From: Laetiporus sulphureus 93-53
Lineage: Eukaryota; Basidiomycota; Agaricomycetes; Polyporales; Laetiporaceae
DNA length: 64,000 bases
Direction: 5' to 3'
Assembly (NCBI RefSeq): GCF_001632365.1
Contig: NW_024468551.1
Coordinates: 64,602 to 128,601, forward strand
Shown piece after piece: positions 23,479-33,752 of the stretch. The translations under genes and the position numbers were made by a program. The stretch's first letter is position 1; every line of letters starts with the position of its first letter. The notes under the pieces are model-generated. The model saw only the letters and a list, made by a program, of their open reading frames with translations, was not told where the DNA came from and did not search any database.

Positions 23479-24761
23479 TCACTTTAGATTGAATAGCTCT
23501 TGCTCCAAAGCTTTGATCCTGTCCTCTGCTCCTAATGAGAATGAGCTGGCTTTGTCTTCTGAGACTTGAAATAAATTTGCCACTGAGACTGATGCCATGA
23601 CTGGGGTCTGATTGCGTCTGTACCACTCATAAATCTGATCACGAATAGTGATGCCTGGAATTGTGCGAGAAACGAAGGTGCTGTTTGGTAGGACAACTTT
23701 TCCAGCTGCATTGTGTATGCATTTGCCACTCTTAATGTCCTGCTCGACATGCTTGCATGTTCTGATCATGCCTCCAGCTTCTCCGCAATAGTGGCAAAAT
23801 CTGCTCAGATTTCCATTTGCGACTAGTGGTCTACTCGCAGTCGCAGTCTGACTCCCATTTTGCTTCACAACTCCTCCAGTCACAGCTGCTGTGAGTGTTT
23901 GAATAAACTTGACCAAACTTTCAATAAGCAGGGAGATATCCTCGCTCTTGATCACTCATGTACTGCTAGTTGAAGTAGTCGCATTCGACTTTCCTGTGGT
24001 CGGCCCTGTGCTAGTGCCGTGCAACACGAACTTTGCTGCTTTGTAGATGTCATTTACTGAGTAGAGATCATCTGGGTAATGGTCTGGCTGCTTCAACTGT
24101 AGGCACTGTGAAATCCAATTCCACAGCTCAGGCAGAAATCCTCGAATGAATGCGCAAATGCACGATTGAGCTCTGACTCTGAAATGTGAGTCTTGCCAAT
24201 GAGAAATGAGGTGATGGCTAGGAACTCTCGATGGTAGTTTCCGAGTTCTGTGATGGTCTGAATTCCCAGTCAGGCTTGCTCCCCAACTAAGAGATCCATG
24301 TCTCGAACCTCCCACTTGTGCTCTGTATCCGCACCTGGATACAGCTCCTGGATGGCTTGTCGCAAATCGATATAGGTCTTCGTTCGATTGGTATATTCTG
24401 GAAGTGACTCAACGAGGTCAGCAATATCTATATTGAGATAGCATTTTACCCATAGCTTCTTTTCTGTTTCATTCATTACTTGGCAATGCGTGAATAGGAT
24501 TTCTAGGTCATCAAAGAAGCGAAAAAGAGTTCTTGGCTGATCAGGATCAAATGTGGGTGCCAATCGATCACCACGAAATGGCATCTGATTGGTGATTATG
24601 GTGACTGTGGCTGTGGTGGTTGGTAGATTAAGTGGTTGAGAGGGGTTCTCGACTGGATTCGACACTTGTTCAGCTGCAAAGGCTGCTTTTAGCTCATCTA
24701 GAAGGGTCCCACGCAAAGTGCTGTGAACCGCGTGAACCGCCAGGCACAGTTCACAGCCCAA
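23479..24761 (-). pseudogene. Gag of Ty3/gypsy element 2 with altered zinc knuckle
   Basis: Capsid-like region LFRFFDDLEILFTHCQV, KLWVKCYLNIDIADLVESLP and TYIDLRQAIQELYPG, then TGA 24270-24272 (EQA-stop-LGIQTITELGNYHREF). The C-terminal part holds a knuckle CHYCGEAGGMIRTC. The usual C-x2-C-x4-H-x4-C would have His at the ninth position, but here it is Gly. Frames shift near 24300 and 23956. Confidence 0.7.
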
Positions 24762-25656
24762 ATAAGGCAGGTGCCTGTGCGCGTGCAGGTGCCAGTGCCC
24801 GAAAGACTTTGTGTGCCTAACCGTGGATTCACAGTTTCGGCGCGCGCCTCGCGCATTTCACAGCAAACTCATGCACCAATCACGCTTTTGGGGCCCTGGT
24901 TCACACTGCGGTTCACACTTTTTGATGGGGGCACCAAATACTTTGCACGCCTGCACCAGACTTTGCACGCCTATTGCGCTTTTTACGCGCACGTGACTCG
25001 CAGCTCGGCTCCCCCCTGGCCACAGCTTGCGTCCACCCTCCCCCCCCTTCAGAGCTTGTGTCCTCGCACCTGGTCACACATGGTCATCGACGTGCACTGC
25101 CACCTGAGAGATCGACACCACCTCTGCGCTCCTCGATGCCACTCTGAATGTCCCCGCCCTCCCCCACCGGCGCCCGAAAAACTTTAGTTGCGATGAAGTC
25201 TCAGAGATGTTTTTCAACTGAGCTTCTACTGTCGAAGCCTCGGACGAGTGGTGCGATAGTGGGGTAAGCGAACTAAGTGGATTGGGGGTTCTAGAAGCTG
25301 ATGATGTCGATCGTGAAGCTGAGGGATGTGTTTCGAATGACGGAGATGGTCAAAAATTGGCTAAGTGTAGTCAGCCTTCTTCTGCTCGCTCGAATCTGGC
25401 CCTCTCAAACTCATGAAGTCACCTAAGCCTCTGATTGAATGACAAGAAGACTTCTTCATCTGATGTTTCACCTATGGTGACAATTCCGATCTTGCTTCAA
25501 GGGGGTACCAAACTACCTCTTCAGTTTCTGATCGTAAGGCTGACGACTCGGTAATGTGAAGATTTAAATCCTCTCCACCCCTTGTGGTGGGCTCCAAAAA
25601 TGATATGCTCAACCGCGTCCTGGCTGTGAGCAGCACTCCTAACCAAACCCCTAACT
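24762..25656. other. GC-rich, GTGAACC/GGTTCAC-bearing segment and flank of element 3
   Basis: 24762-25190 is GC- and C-rich and contains repeated GTGAACC or GGTTCAC heptamers in both orientations; its nature is unclear. 25191-25656 has a Ser/Thr-rich minus-strand reading with several stops that might be an N-terminal Gag relic of element 2, but the evidence is weak. Element 3 inserted at its right end, after the TAACT at 25652-25656. Confidence 0.35.
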
Positions 25657-26044
25657 TGTCACAGATTTTCACGTTTTCACCTCTGCACGTGATCAAGACA
25701 TCATTTGACATCAGCGCTAGGCTGTTCAGAAAGGAACGAACCGGTACGCGAAGTACTAACAGTCCTAGGCGCCCCGAAGGTCCAGGTCTGGTCACGTGAC
25801 ATACCACGTGATATCAACACATGTGACAAGTAGCGCTGGTATTAGGTAAGCCTAACTTATACAGTAATATCATCCCACCTAGAAGCCACGGTCGGACTCC
25901 GGAAGAATCCAACGATGGGGATACACGACACCGGAGATATGTCCTTAAGGGGATAATAATTCACATACACGAGGTAGATAGCTACCACGCCACCGGAGAT
26001 GAAGCCATTACAGGCAATACCATTCCCATGGTCTTACTAAGTAG
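25657..26044 (+). repeat. 5' LTR of element 3 (visible part)
   Basis: Begins TGTCACAG and continues to the gap. It matches 33753-34140 with a single C/T difference. It carries two closely spaced CACGTG E-box palindromes (GGTCACGTGACATACCACG), also present in the 3' LTR. The rest, the primer-binding site and the leader lie in the gap. Confidence 0.93.
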
Positions 26045-26674
26045 NNNNNNNNNNNNNNNNNNNNNNNNNNNNNNNNNNNNNNNNNNNNNNNNNNNNNNNN
26101 NNNNNNNNNNNNNNNNNNNNNNNNNNNNNNNNNNNNNNNNNNNNNNNNNNNNNNNNNNNNNNNNNNNNNNNNNNNNNNNNNNNNNNNNNNNNNNNNNNNN
26201 NNNNNNNNNNNNNNNNNNNNNNNNNNNNNNNNNNNNNNNNNNNNNNNNNNNNNNNNNNNNNNNNNNNNNNNNNNNNNNNNNNNNNNNNNNNNNNNNNNNN
26301 NNNNNNNNNNNNNNNNNNNNNNNNNNNNNNNNNNNNNNNNNNNNNNNNNNNNNNNNNNNNNNNNNNNNNNNNNNNNNNNNNNNNNNNNNNNNNNNNNNNN
26401 NNNNNNNNNNNNNNNNNNNNNNNNNNNNNNNNNNNNNNNNNNNNNNNNNNNNNNNNNNNNNNNNNNNNNNNNNNNNNNNNNNNNNNNNNNNNNNNNNNNN
26501 NNNNNNNNNNNNNNNNNNNNNNNNNNNNNNNNNNNNNNNNNNNNNNNNNNNNNNNNNNNNNNNNNNNNNNNNNNNNNNNNNNNNNNNNNNNNNNNNNNNN
26601 NNNNNNNNNNNNNNNNNNNNNNNNNNNNNNNNNNNNNNNNNNNNNNNNNNNNNNNNNNNNNNNNNNNNNNNNNN
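26045..26674. other. Assembly gap (630 N)
   Basis: Run of N inside element 3. If the gap size is real it would hold about 330 bp of LTR plus about 300 bp of leader and the start of the first open frame. Confidence 0.99.
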
Positions 26675-27119
26675 TAGTTCAGTTTCTATTATCCAGACTC
26701 CCTCGGTCAGGCGACCGAGACTACCTGCAGGACCATCAGGTCCAGATCTCAATCAAGGGACATACGTCGAGACCGCTACAGGGTCTCATTTCATCTATCC
26801 TCTCGCCGTTTCCATCATCTCGACTCAGCGCGTCGAAGGCACCCTTCGGCAAATTCGTATTCTACTCACCAAACGATACCGTTGTCAGCTTGACGACCAC
26901 GACATCCTCGACCTCGAGCATCTCATACTCAAGCTCGAGTCCATCCGCACTGACATTGCGGAATTCAAGCTTTCCTTCGTTCACCAACACGTGGTTCGCG
27001 ATTTCTGCAACTACGTCCAGGAAAGGAAGCGTCAGGGCGGAGAAGCTCGCTGGATAATCAGAGATATTATCCAGAAGTATCGTCTAGGAATCCAGGTCAC
27101 AGGGCGACCTTTGCTGTAG
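26675..27119 (+). CDS. Unknown protein encoded upstream of gag in element 3 (5' end in gap)
   Basis: Open from the gap edge to the TAG at 27117-27119, at least 147 codons. The composition is protein-like: HFIYPLAVSIISTQRVEGTL, DDHDILDLEHLILKLESIR, FVHQHVVRDFCNYVQERKR. No known domain is recognised. It resembles the frame upstream of gag in element 1 (12876-13280). Its place between LTR and gag on the coding strand suggests a lineage-specific accessory protein or the N-terminal part of a split Gag. Start codon unknown. Confidence 0.6.
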
Positions 27120-27134
27120 ATACGAATAGTTACT

Positions 27135-27671
27135 TTGTATATGTCTTCATCCGGCGATTCGAACAATCTTGAAAACTTCGAGCAAATAAATCCAATCGGT
27201 CACACTTTTGATTATCTTTGGGATTCAATTCCACGTGTTCTTCGAGACAGAGCAGGCGAAGCGTTTGCTACATACGAGGACACGTTCAACATCGATTACC
27301 ACGACGTATATCACATATACGCTCTCCAAATCTATCCAGAATTTGATTGGAGGAACGTCGCAGTTCATATCTGCTATATCCCTATCGGGTCCGAATAACC
27401 CGAAGACCGTCTCATCGAAGCTTACAATAGCTTCGTCGATTGGCTCGAAGAAGTCGAGCGCATTTGCGAAATCCATCATAACCATCAGTGGCCCGCAGTC
27501 CGGGACAAGACCAGGTTTTTGTGGCAACCCTTCGTCAAGGTCATACATCAAGACCTTTGGCTGCTGCGAAACCAACGCTCAGGACGAGTAATTGTCCGAC
27601 AGGCCACGACCGCCAATAGGCATATCACCGAGTTCGAAGAACATCTTCGTGAGATAGAGGAGGAACAGTAA
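27135..27671 (+). CDS. Small acidic open frame between the upstream protein and gag of element 3, one internal TAA
   Basis: Begins MYMSSSGDSNNLENFEQINP and runs 178 codons to the TAA that ends 2 nt before the gag ATG. The frame is open except for TAA 27396-27398 (IPIGSE-stop-PEDRLIEAYNSFVDW), where CAA would fit. The second half continues convincingly (DLWLLRNQRSGRV, EFEEHLREIEEEQ), so the stop is probably a recent lesion. No family is recognised. The spacing (upstream frame, 15 nt, this frame, 2 nt, gag) suggests polycistronic or reinitiation expression. Confidence 0.55.
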
Positions 27672-27673
27672 AG

Positions 27674-29382
27674 ATGACGACTCCCACCCCCAATGATCCA
27701 AGCTTCTCTCGTGCTCCATCTCCGGAGCTTCCCGCACATCTTAATATTGTTTTGCAACCCCCGAATCCTATCATTCGTCAAGCCCTTGCCGACACAGCGC
27801 CCCCAAATGCGAACATACCCGAAAATGTGAAGAATTGGGTAGTCGATCTCGTCACAAACGTGGTGGAAGAGATGCGTCAACAAACGGTGGCACACTACGA
27901 AAATCTCATCCAGCGTCAAGCGCATACAATGGAGCGTAACACCACGGAGTTTCACAATCGAACGGTCTTCTTAGATCAACATCGTCAACAAACCGAGTCT
28001 CGAATCTCAGACTTGGAGAAAACCTCGTCAGCCTTATTCGAGGATAACAAGGCCACTAATGAATCATTGGTGGCATTTGACGATGAGATCAAGGATCTCC
28101 AAACCAGGATGGAAGACCTGAAGAAATCACACGATCGACTTCGCGCATGGGCATCTACACAGGGAAGAAAAGCAGGGCAAGGCAGTAACAATGTCGACGA
28201 CACAAACGACGACGATGAGCCGTCGTTTGGTCGCAAGGGTAAAGGCGTAAAAATTGACCAACCAGAAAAATATGGTGGCAATAAGGACGGAGTCAATCTC
28301 GATGATTGGCTCGAACAAGTAATGCTCTGGTTGAAATATACTGGACATACCAAAGACGAGTCCAAAATATGTCTACCCTCTTGCTCCTGAAAGGAGGAGC
28401 ACGCGAATACATGCGGCATTGGATCACCGAAATAAACGAAAATGACAAGGCACCCGGAACTTGGGCGGAGTTCATCTCAGAACTTCGCACGGCATACGAA
28501 TCATTGGACAAGGATGACAAGAAGCGAACGGAGCTAGAAGCCTTCGTCAAGAAGGATCATCGAGACTTCCGAAAGTTCGCAGAAGACTTCCGTCCAAAGG
28601 CAACAGGTACAGGCTTCTCAGATCAAGATTTGATCGAAAAGATCAAAAAACATATCCCGGAGAAAACGTGGCTGCTCATGCTGGCGGACACGACTAAGGA
28701 CAACTGGCCCAAGAAATGGACCGAGTTCCTTACATTCGCACTCCGGATATTTACCTCACTACAACGAGAAGGCCACCATGCCAAGGCCGAAACCAAGGAC
28801 CCGAACGCTATGGAGGTTGATGCAGTCGGGAAGAAGGGAAAGAGTAAATCGGGCAAAGCGCGAAGCGTGCAGGATGACAAGTTGGTATGCGCCAACTGCA
28901 AGAAGAACAAGCCAACGTTCTTCAAATCGTCGAAACGCTTCAGCAAGTATTGTACCGATTGTTTCAAGTTGGACCATGTCAAGAGACAGATTGAGAAGGA
29001 GAAGGAGGCAGCCGCGAAGAAGAAGGACGCAAAGAAGAAGGACGACGTCAGGAACAAATCCAAGTCGTCCAAGACGCGACAAGTAGCATCGGATTCCGCT
29101 TCATCCGATAGCGAAATGGACACGAACAGTAGTCCCGACATTAAGAAGCACAAGAGCTCTTCCTCTAAGACTAAGGGGAAAGGGAAGGAGACAGCTGCGC
29201 ATATTAGCGACCGCAGCATCCACTCGGAAAGCGAGCCTGATGCATCCGAGTCGGACGAAGATTTCGCCGCGATCCTCTCAAGGCTCAGGCGCCTGAGGGC
29301 GAATGGATCCAGTTCATCAAGGAAGGTGGGAGAGGGCTCTTCAAGGAAGGATCGGAAGGGTTTTCTCAAAGGGGATCTGTAG
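27674..29382 (+). CDS. Gag of element 3, with one -1 frame break
   Basis: Starts [19 protein letters not shown] with a predicted coiled coil around residues 80-170. The frame from 27674 stops at 28390, while the homologous capsid core continues in the -1 frame ([17 protein letters not shown]...) to TAG 29380-29382. The switch point is about 28362-28370. No canonical slippery heptamer occurs there in the upstream frame, so a 1-nt deletion or base-call error is more likely than programmed shifting. The C-terminal part has a Cys4 group (CANCKKNKP..., then CTDC) instead of a classic CCHC knuckle, then a Lys- and Ser-rich basic/acidic tail. Confidence 0.85.
29358..29364 (+). promoter_or_regulatory. 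Candidate -1 ribosomal frameshift heptamer GGGTTTT at the gag-pol overlap
   Basis: In the Gag frame it reads G-GGT-TTT, which fits the X-XXY-YYZ rule. It lies 16 nt before the Gag stop (29380-29382). The Pol frame is -1 relative to Gag and is open from 29241 through 33740, so slippage here would produce Gag-Pol. I found no other matching heptamer in the 29241-29382 overlap. A downstream pseudoknot was not assessed. Confidence 0.6.
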
Positions 29383-29540
29383 GCAGCTCGTCAGAGTCCC
29401 CAGAACATTATATAAGACCTGTACATTTATCCCCCAGATCAGACACCTCTGTAGATCGTCGCAACGCAGAGGATGATAATGTAACAATAAAGAATTCGTC
29501 TCCAAATTTATCATCATTCTATTTACCAGTTACATTATGG

Positions 29541-32500
29541 GTGTACGGCAAGAAATCGAGCGCCGAAGCTCTAGTCGACTCAGGAGCATATTCCATGTAC
29601 ATCAGCAAGCGATTCGTAAAGAACAATCGAATCGCAACCTCCAAGCTAAACACTACATATAAAGTGTACAATGCTGACGGATCCCAAAATAAACATGGTG
29701 AAATAACCGACTATGTAAAAGCATACCTCAAAGTCGGAGATCATGGTTCTACCCATCGTCTGCTAGTCACAGACATCGGAAAATTAGACATGATCATTGG
29801 GATGTCATACTTACATCAGCACAACCCAGAAATCAACTGGCAAGCTGGAGAATGGAAATACTCACGATGCCCGAGTACGTGTCACCACCAGAGGCTTCGT
29901 AAAAAACAACAAGCCATTGCGAGAGAGGAAGCTGAAGAAATCTCGCAACGAGCACAACAAGTGGCAGATGAGGAGCCAACTGCATACAAAATGTTTAATG
30001 GACACAACATCGATGCAGTAAATCCTATCATCTCGTGGATCGAAATGGACGACCCCGAAGCCGAACAAATAGCCCGCATGATACTTTCTATAGCAGATTG
30101 CGGCTATGCTGAACCACAAGAAGACCTGAAAGAAGCGGCACCCCAGTCAAACACTGGCAGCCCAGAAGATCAGGTTATTAATGAAGTAGAATCTTGGGAA
30201 AAACTAGTACCAGATTATCTACATTCATTTGGTGATGTCTTCTCCAAAAAAGCGTCTGAAAGGATGCCAACTCGAAAGCCTTACGATCATGCAATCGAGT
30301 TTGAAGAAGAACATGAATTACCACGACCAAGCAAACTCTATCCTATGAATCCGGAGGAAAGAAATTCCCTAGATTCATGGATCGACGAAAATCTAGCAAA
30401 AGGTTACATTCGAAAGTCGAAATCACCTATTGCTGCTCCAGTATTCTTTGTCAAGAAGAAGGACGGCACACTAAGACTGGTACAAGACTACCGAAAACTT
30501 AATGCTATAACCAAGAAGAATCGCTTCCCTATTCCACGAATAAGCGAGCTTATCGATCAGCTCAGTAACGCGTCAATATTCACCAAGCTGGATCTCAGAT
30601 GGGGATACAACAATGTTCACATCCGTAAGGGTGATGAATGGAAAACAGCTTTTGTGACGCATCGCGGTTTATACGAGGCCACGGTTATGTTTTTCGGTTT
30701 CTGTAATGCACCAGCCACCTTCCAACACATGATGAATGAGATCTTAGATGATCTTATTCGGGAAGGTCATGTGATCGTCTACCTCGATGATATCCTAATC
30801 TTCACTAACGATTTGAAACAACATCGGAAGATTACCAAAGAGGTAATTAAAAGATTACGGGACAACGACCTTTTTGCCAAACCAGAAAAGTGCTTTTTCG
30901 AACAGCCATCGATTGAGTACTTAGGGATGATTATCTCTCAAGGCGAGGTCCGTATGGATCCTCAAAAGGTCGCAGGTGTACTCGACTGGCCTGAACCCAA
31001 GAAGGTTAAGCAAGTACAAGCTTTTCTTGGGTTTGCAAATTTCTATCGTCGATTCATTGAAGGATTTGCCAAAAAGTCTCGACCACTCAATATCCTTACA
31101 CGAAAGGATCAGAAATGGGTATGGGGCGAAGAGCAACAACAATCATTTGATGCTCTCAAGAAAGCTTTTACAACAGCTCCAATTCTGGCATTACCGGATG
31201 ATACACATCCATTCCGGTTAGAAACGGATTCTAGTGATTTTGCCACTGGCGCATGCCTTGAACAACTCAAAGACGATGGGTTGTGGCATCCAATCGCATT
31301 CTATTCGAAAAGCCTCAACGAGGCTGAGCGGAACTATGAAATCTATGACAAAGAGATGCTCGCAATCATTCGAGCATTGGAGGAATACCGACAACATCTC
31401 GAAGGTCATCCGCTCCCAGTCGAAATATGGTCCGATCACCAGAATTTAACCTATTTCAAATCAGCACAAAAGCTGACGAGGCGGCAAGCTCGATGGTCGC
31501 TATATCTTACACGGTTCAACATCCAACTACATCACAAACCAGGGAAATCAATGCATCGCGCAGATCCTCTGTCCAGGAGGCCAGATCATGAAGAGGGGGT
31601 AAATCTCGATAATTCCGACAAAACTCTGCTCAAACCAGAATATTTCGCGATTAAAGCTATTCAACATACCCATCTTGCAGTCGTCACAGATCATGATTTG
31701 GTGGACAAGATCAAGGAGGCGTTACAAGATGACAATGTGAACAAATCATATCAAGACCTACTCAAAAAAGGACAACGAGAGTTCTCAAAAGGACTCGAAG
31801 ACTGGAACTTCGAAAGTGGGATATTACTATACCGAAGCAAAGTCTATGTGCCGAAAGCAGATAATAAGGAATCACTTAGACGAGAAATCGTCCAGCGTCA
31901 TCATGAAGCTGCCAGTGCAGGTCATCCTGGAAGATGGAAGACATATGAGATGTTATCTCGTAATTACTGGTGGCCGGGAATGTCCACTTACGTCAAAAAG
32001 TATGTTGGTTCTTGCGACCTTTGTCAACGCAACAAGAACATCAATCAGCCAAAATACGGAGAATTACAGCCAAATGAGGTTCCAACAGAACCTTGGGAAA
32101 TTGTATCTGTCGACCTAATCACTCAACTACCAGAATCCCATGGATTCAACGCAATCATGGTAGTGGTCGATCGTTTGACCAAGCGAGCGCATTTCTTTGC
32201 AATCACCAATGAGTTCTCAGCGTCCGACCTCGCTCGTACCTTCTATGAGAGGGTATGGACACAGCATGGTCTTCCGAGACAGATTATCTCGGATAGAGGT
32301 ACTCAGTTTGCAAGCGCATTATTCCAGGAAGTATGCAAACTCCTTGGAATACAATCAACAATGTCATCCGCATATCATCCGGAGACCGATGGTCAAACTG
32401 AAAGAACAAATCAGTCGCTAGAGCAATATCTTCGTATCTATACTGATAAACGCGTGGAAGACTGGAGTACACTACTCCCAACTGCCGAATTCGCCTATAA

Positions 32501-33740
32501 CAATCAGGCTTCTGAAGCCACTAAGAATTCACCATTCTTTGTCGAATACGGTAGACATCCACGTGCAGAACCAACAATAATGGACCCTATAAAGCATAAT
32601 ACGCTAGATTCCATAATGCAGGCACGAGTAGAAGCGCAAGAGCAAGCAAAAGCAGCCATTCTATTGGCAGCCGAGCGCATGAAGTGGTATTACGATCAAT
32701 CCGTACGACCCGCACCTTTCAAAGTTGGAGATCAAGTATTACTCTCCACTAAAGACTGGCAGACATCGGGAGCCAAATTGGCACAACGGAGAGATGGACC
32801 CTTCGAAATCGTAGAAAAACTAGGACCAGTCACATATAGACTCAAAATGCCGCGACAATACGGCGTTCATCTAGTTTTTCATGCGTCCAAGCTCACGCTT
32901 TACCACAAAGATGAAATACCAGACCGCACTCTCAGACCCCGTCCTCCTATCAAGAAGAAGACTGGCGAAGAATGGGAAGTCGAATACATAGTCGACTCTC
33001 GTGTCATTCGTGGCAAACTTCAATATTTGGTGCATTGGAAGGGTTATTCTAAAGCCGAAGAAACTTGGGAACCCGCAGCAAATTTGAAGAAATCTCCGCG
33101 TCTCATCAAGGAATTTCACAGAAAATATCCTGACGCACCTCAACCAATATCTCTCATTGATACCACTCCGGTCGATGGCGTTTTTCCACCAAGGAGAACA
33201 GGTCAAGTCTACGACCCCACCACTGATACCATTCAGATATACGACCAGGATAGAGATGATTGGGATCATTCTAGAGATCTTCAAATTACATTAGACAATC
33301 CAAATGCACAAGCACCAAAATATGCCCATGAAGACGATGCTGGAATGGATTTAGCCGCATCAGAACCAACAACCATCCGAGCACACTCAAGAGGATTGGT
33401 ATCCACAGGACTTCACTTTACAACACCTCGAGGGACCTATGGTCGAATTGCACCACGAAGTGGGTTAGCTGTCAAAGGCATCGACGTAGGTGCTGGTGTT
33501 ATCGACAGAGGGTACACAGGCGAAATCAAGATTTTGCTAATCAATAATACAAATGATGACTTCACAGTCAATTTGGGCGATCGAGTTGCTCAACTTATCA
33601 TGGAACGTATTATTACCCCCGTCGTTTCACTGGTTGATTACCTCAAACCCTCAGCCCGAGGTCACCGTGGATTTGGTTCAACAGGCGATAATTACTTCCA
33701 GAAACCACGTCAAAAGCCAGATTCGGGACGAACTGTCTAG
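29541..33740 (+). CDS. pol: Pol of element 3: protease-RT-RNase H-integrase-chromodomain-dUTPase
   Basis: Replicative polyprotein of a Ty3/gypsy chromovirus, 1,399 codons from a GTG at 29541. The true frame is open upstream to 29241 and overlaps gag, so it is probably made by -1 frameshifting. Domains by residue: protease with DSGA (13-16); RT with the YLDD box (about 414-417); RNase H with DSSDFATGA (about 562); integrase HHCC finger ([11 protein letters not shown]... CDLCQ, about 786-830) and catalytic SVDLITQ, SDRGTQF and DGQTERTNQ; chromodomain (about 1144-1200, [33 protein letters not shown]); dUTPase (about 1255-1385) with [31 protein letters not shown] and [10 protein letters not shown]. 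No internal stop or missing catalytic residue was seen, so the protein could be active. Confidence 0.95.
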   Translation: MYGKKSSAEALVDSGAYSMYISKRFVKNNRIATSKLNTTYKVYNADGSQNKHGEITDYVKAYLKVGDHGSTHRLLVTDIGKLDMIIGMSYLHQHNPEINWQAGEWKYSRCPSTCHHQRLRKKQQAIAREEAEEISQRAQQVADEEPTAYKMFNGHNIDAVNPIISWIEMDDPEAEQIARMILSIADCGYAEPQEDLKEAAPQSNTGSPEDQVINEVESWEKLVPDYLHSFGDVFSKKASERMPTRKPYDHAIEFEEEHELPRPSKLYPMNPEERNSLDSWIDENLAKGYIRKSKSPIAAPVFFVKKKDGTLRLVQDYRKLNAITKKNRFPIPRISELIDQLSNASIFTKLDLRWGYNNVHIRKGDEWKTAFVTHRGLYEATVMFFGFCNAPATFQHMMNEILDDLIREGHVIVYLDDILIFTNDLKQHRKITKEVIKRLRDNDLFAKPEKCFFEQPSIEYLGMIISQGEVRMDPQKVAGVLDWPEPKKVKQVQAFLGFANFYRRFIEGFAKKSRPLNILTRKDQKWVWGEEQQQSFDALKKAFTTAPILALPDDTHPFRLETDSSDFATGACLEQLKDDGLWHPIAFYSKSLNEAERNYEIYDKEMLAIIRALEEYRQHLEGHPLPVEIWSDHQNLTYFKSAQKLTRRQARWSLYLTRFNIQLHHKPGKSMHRADPLSRRPDHEEGVNLDNSDKTLLKPEYFAIKAIQHTHLAVVTDHDLVDKIKEALQDDNVNKSYQDLLKKGQREFSKGLEDWNFESGILLYRSKVYVPKADNKESLRREIVQRHHEAASAGHPGRWKTYEMLSRNYWWPGMSTYVKKYVGSCDLCQRNKNINQPKYGELQPNEVPTEPWEIVSVDLITQLPESHGFNAIMVVVDRLTKRAHFFAITNEFSASDLARTFYERVWTQHGLPRQIISDRGTQFASALFQEVCKLLGIQSTMSSAYHPETDGQTERTNQSLEQYLRIYTDKRVEDWSTLLPTAEFAYNNQASEATKNSPFFVEYGRHPRAEPTIMDPIKHNTLDSIMQARVEAQEQAKAAILLAAERMKWYYDQSVRPAPFKVGDQVLLSTKDWQTSGAKLAQRRDGPFEIVEKLGPVTYRLKMPRQYGVHLVFHASKLTLYHKDEIPDRTLRPRPPIKKKTGEEWEVEYIVDSRVIRGKLQYLVHWKGYSKAEETWEPAANLKKSPRLIKEFHRKYPDAPQPISLIDTTPVDGVFPPRRTGQVYDPTTDTIQIYDQDRDDWDHSRDLQITLDNPNAQAPKYAHEDDAGMDLAASEPTTIRAHSRGLVSTGLHFTTPRGTYGRIAPRSGLAVKGIDVGAGVIDRGYTGEIKILLINNTNDDFTVNLGDRVAQLIMERIITPVVSLVDYLKPSARGHRGFGSTGDNYFQKPRQKPDSGRTV

Positions 33741-33749
33741 AAGGGGGGG
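33739..33749 (+). promoter_or_regulatory. Polypurine tract of element 3
   Basis: AGAAGGGGGGG lies directly after the pol stop and 3 nt before the 3' LTR, the expected site of plus-strand priming in reverse transcription. Confidence 0.85.
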
Positions 33750-33752
33750 TAC

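Larger units (their letters stand above)
18590..24761 (-). mobile_element. Ty3/gypsy element 2, degenerate
   Basis: Minus-strand remains in the canonical Ty3/gypsy order: Gag (24761-23479), protease (about 23199-22420), reverse transcriptase and RNase H (about 22008-20471), integrase (about 20400-18707). Multiple stops and frameshifts show it is dead. LTRs could not be delimited. Its sequence differs clearly from the elements at 11-13 kb and 25.7-34.5 kb: DPGCQI protease, YIDD rather than YLDD, and no chromodomain seen. Confidence 0.8.

Noticed and set aside
25982..27119. Long open frames that run through the N gaps (also 10408-11014)
   Set aside because: They are open only because N has no stops. 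Only the real bases at their edges were used.
28623..29369. 248-codon minus-strand frame
   Set aside because: Antisense shadow of the Lys/Ser/Asp-rich Gag tail; its Leu/Ser/Phe-rich composition follows from the plus-strand codons.
33300..33740. dUTPase as a separate host gene read into by chance
   Set aside because: It is in the same uninterrupted frame as integrase and chromodomain and lies before the polypurine tract and 3' LTR, so it belongs to the element.
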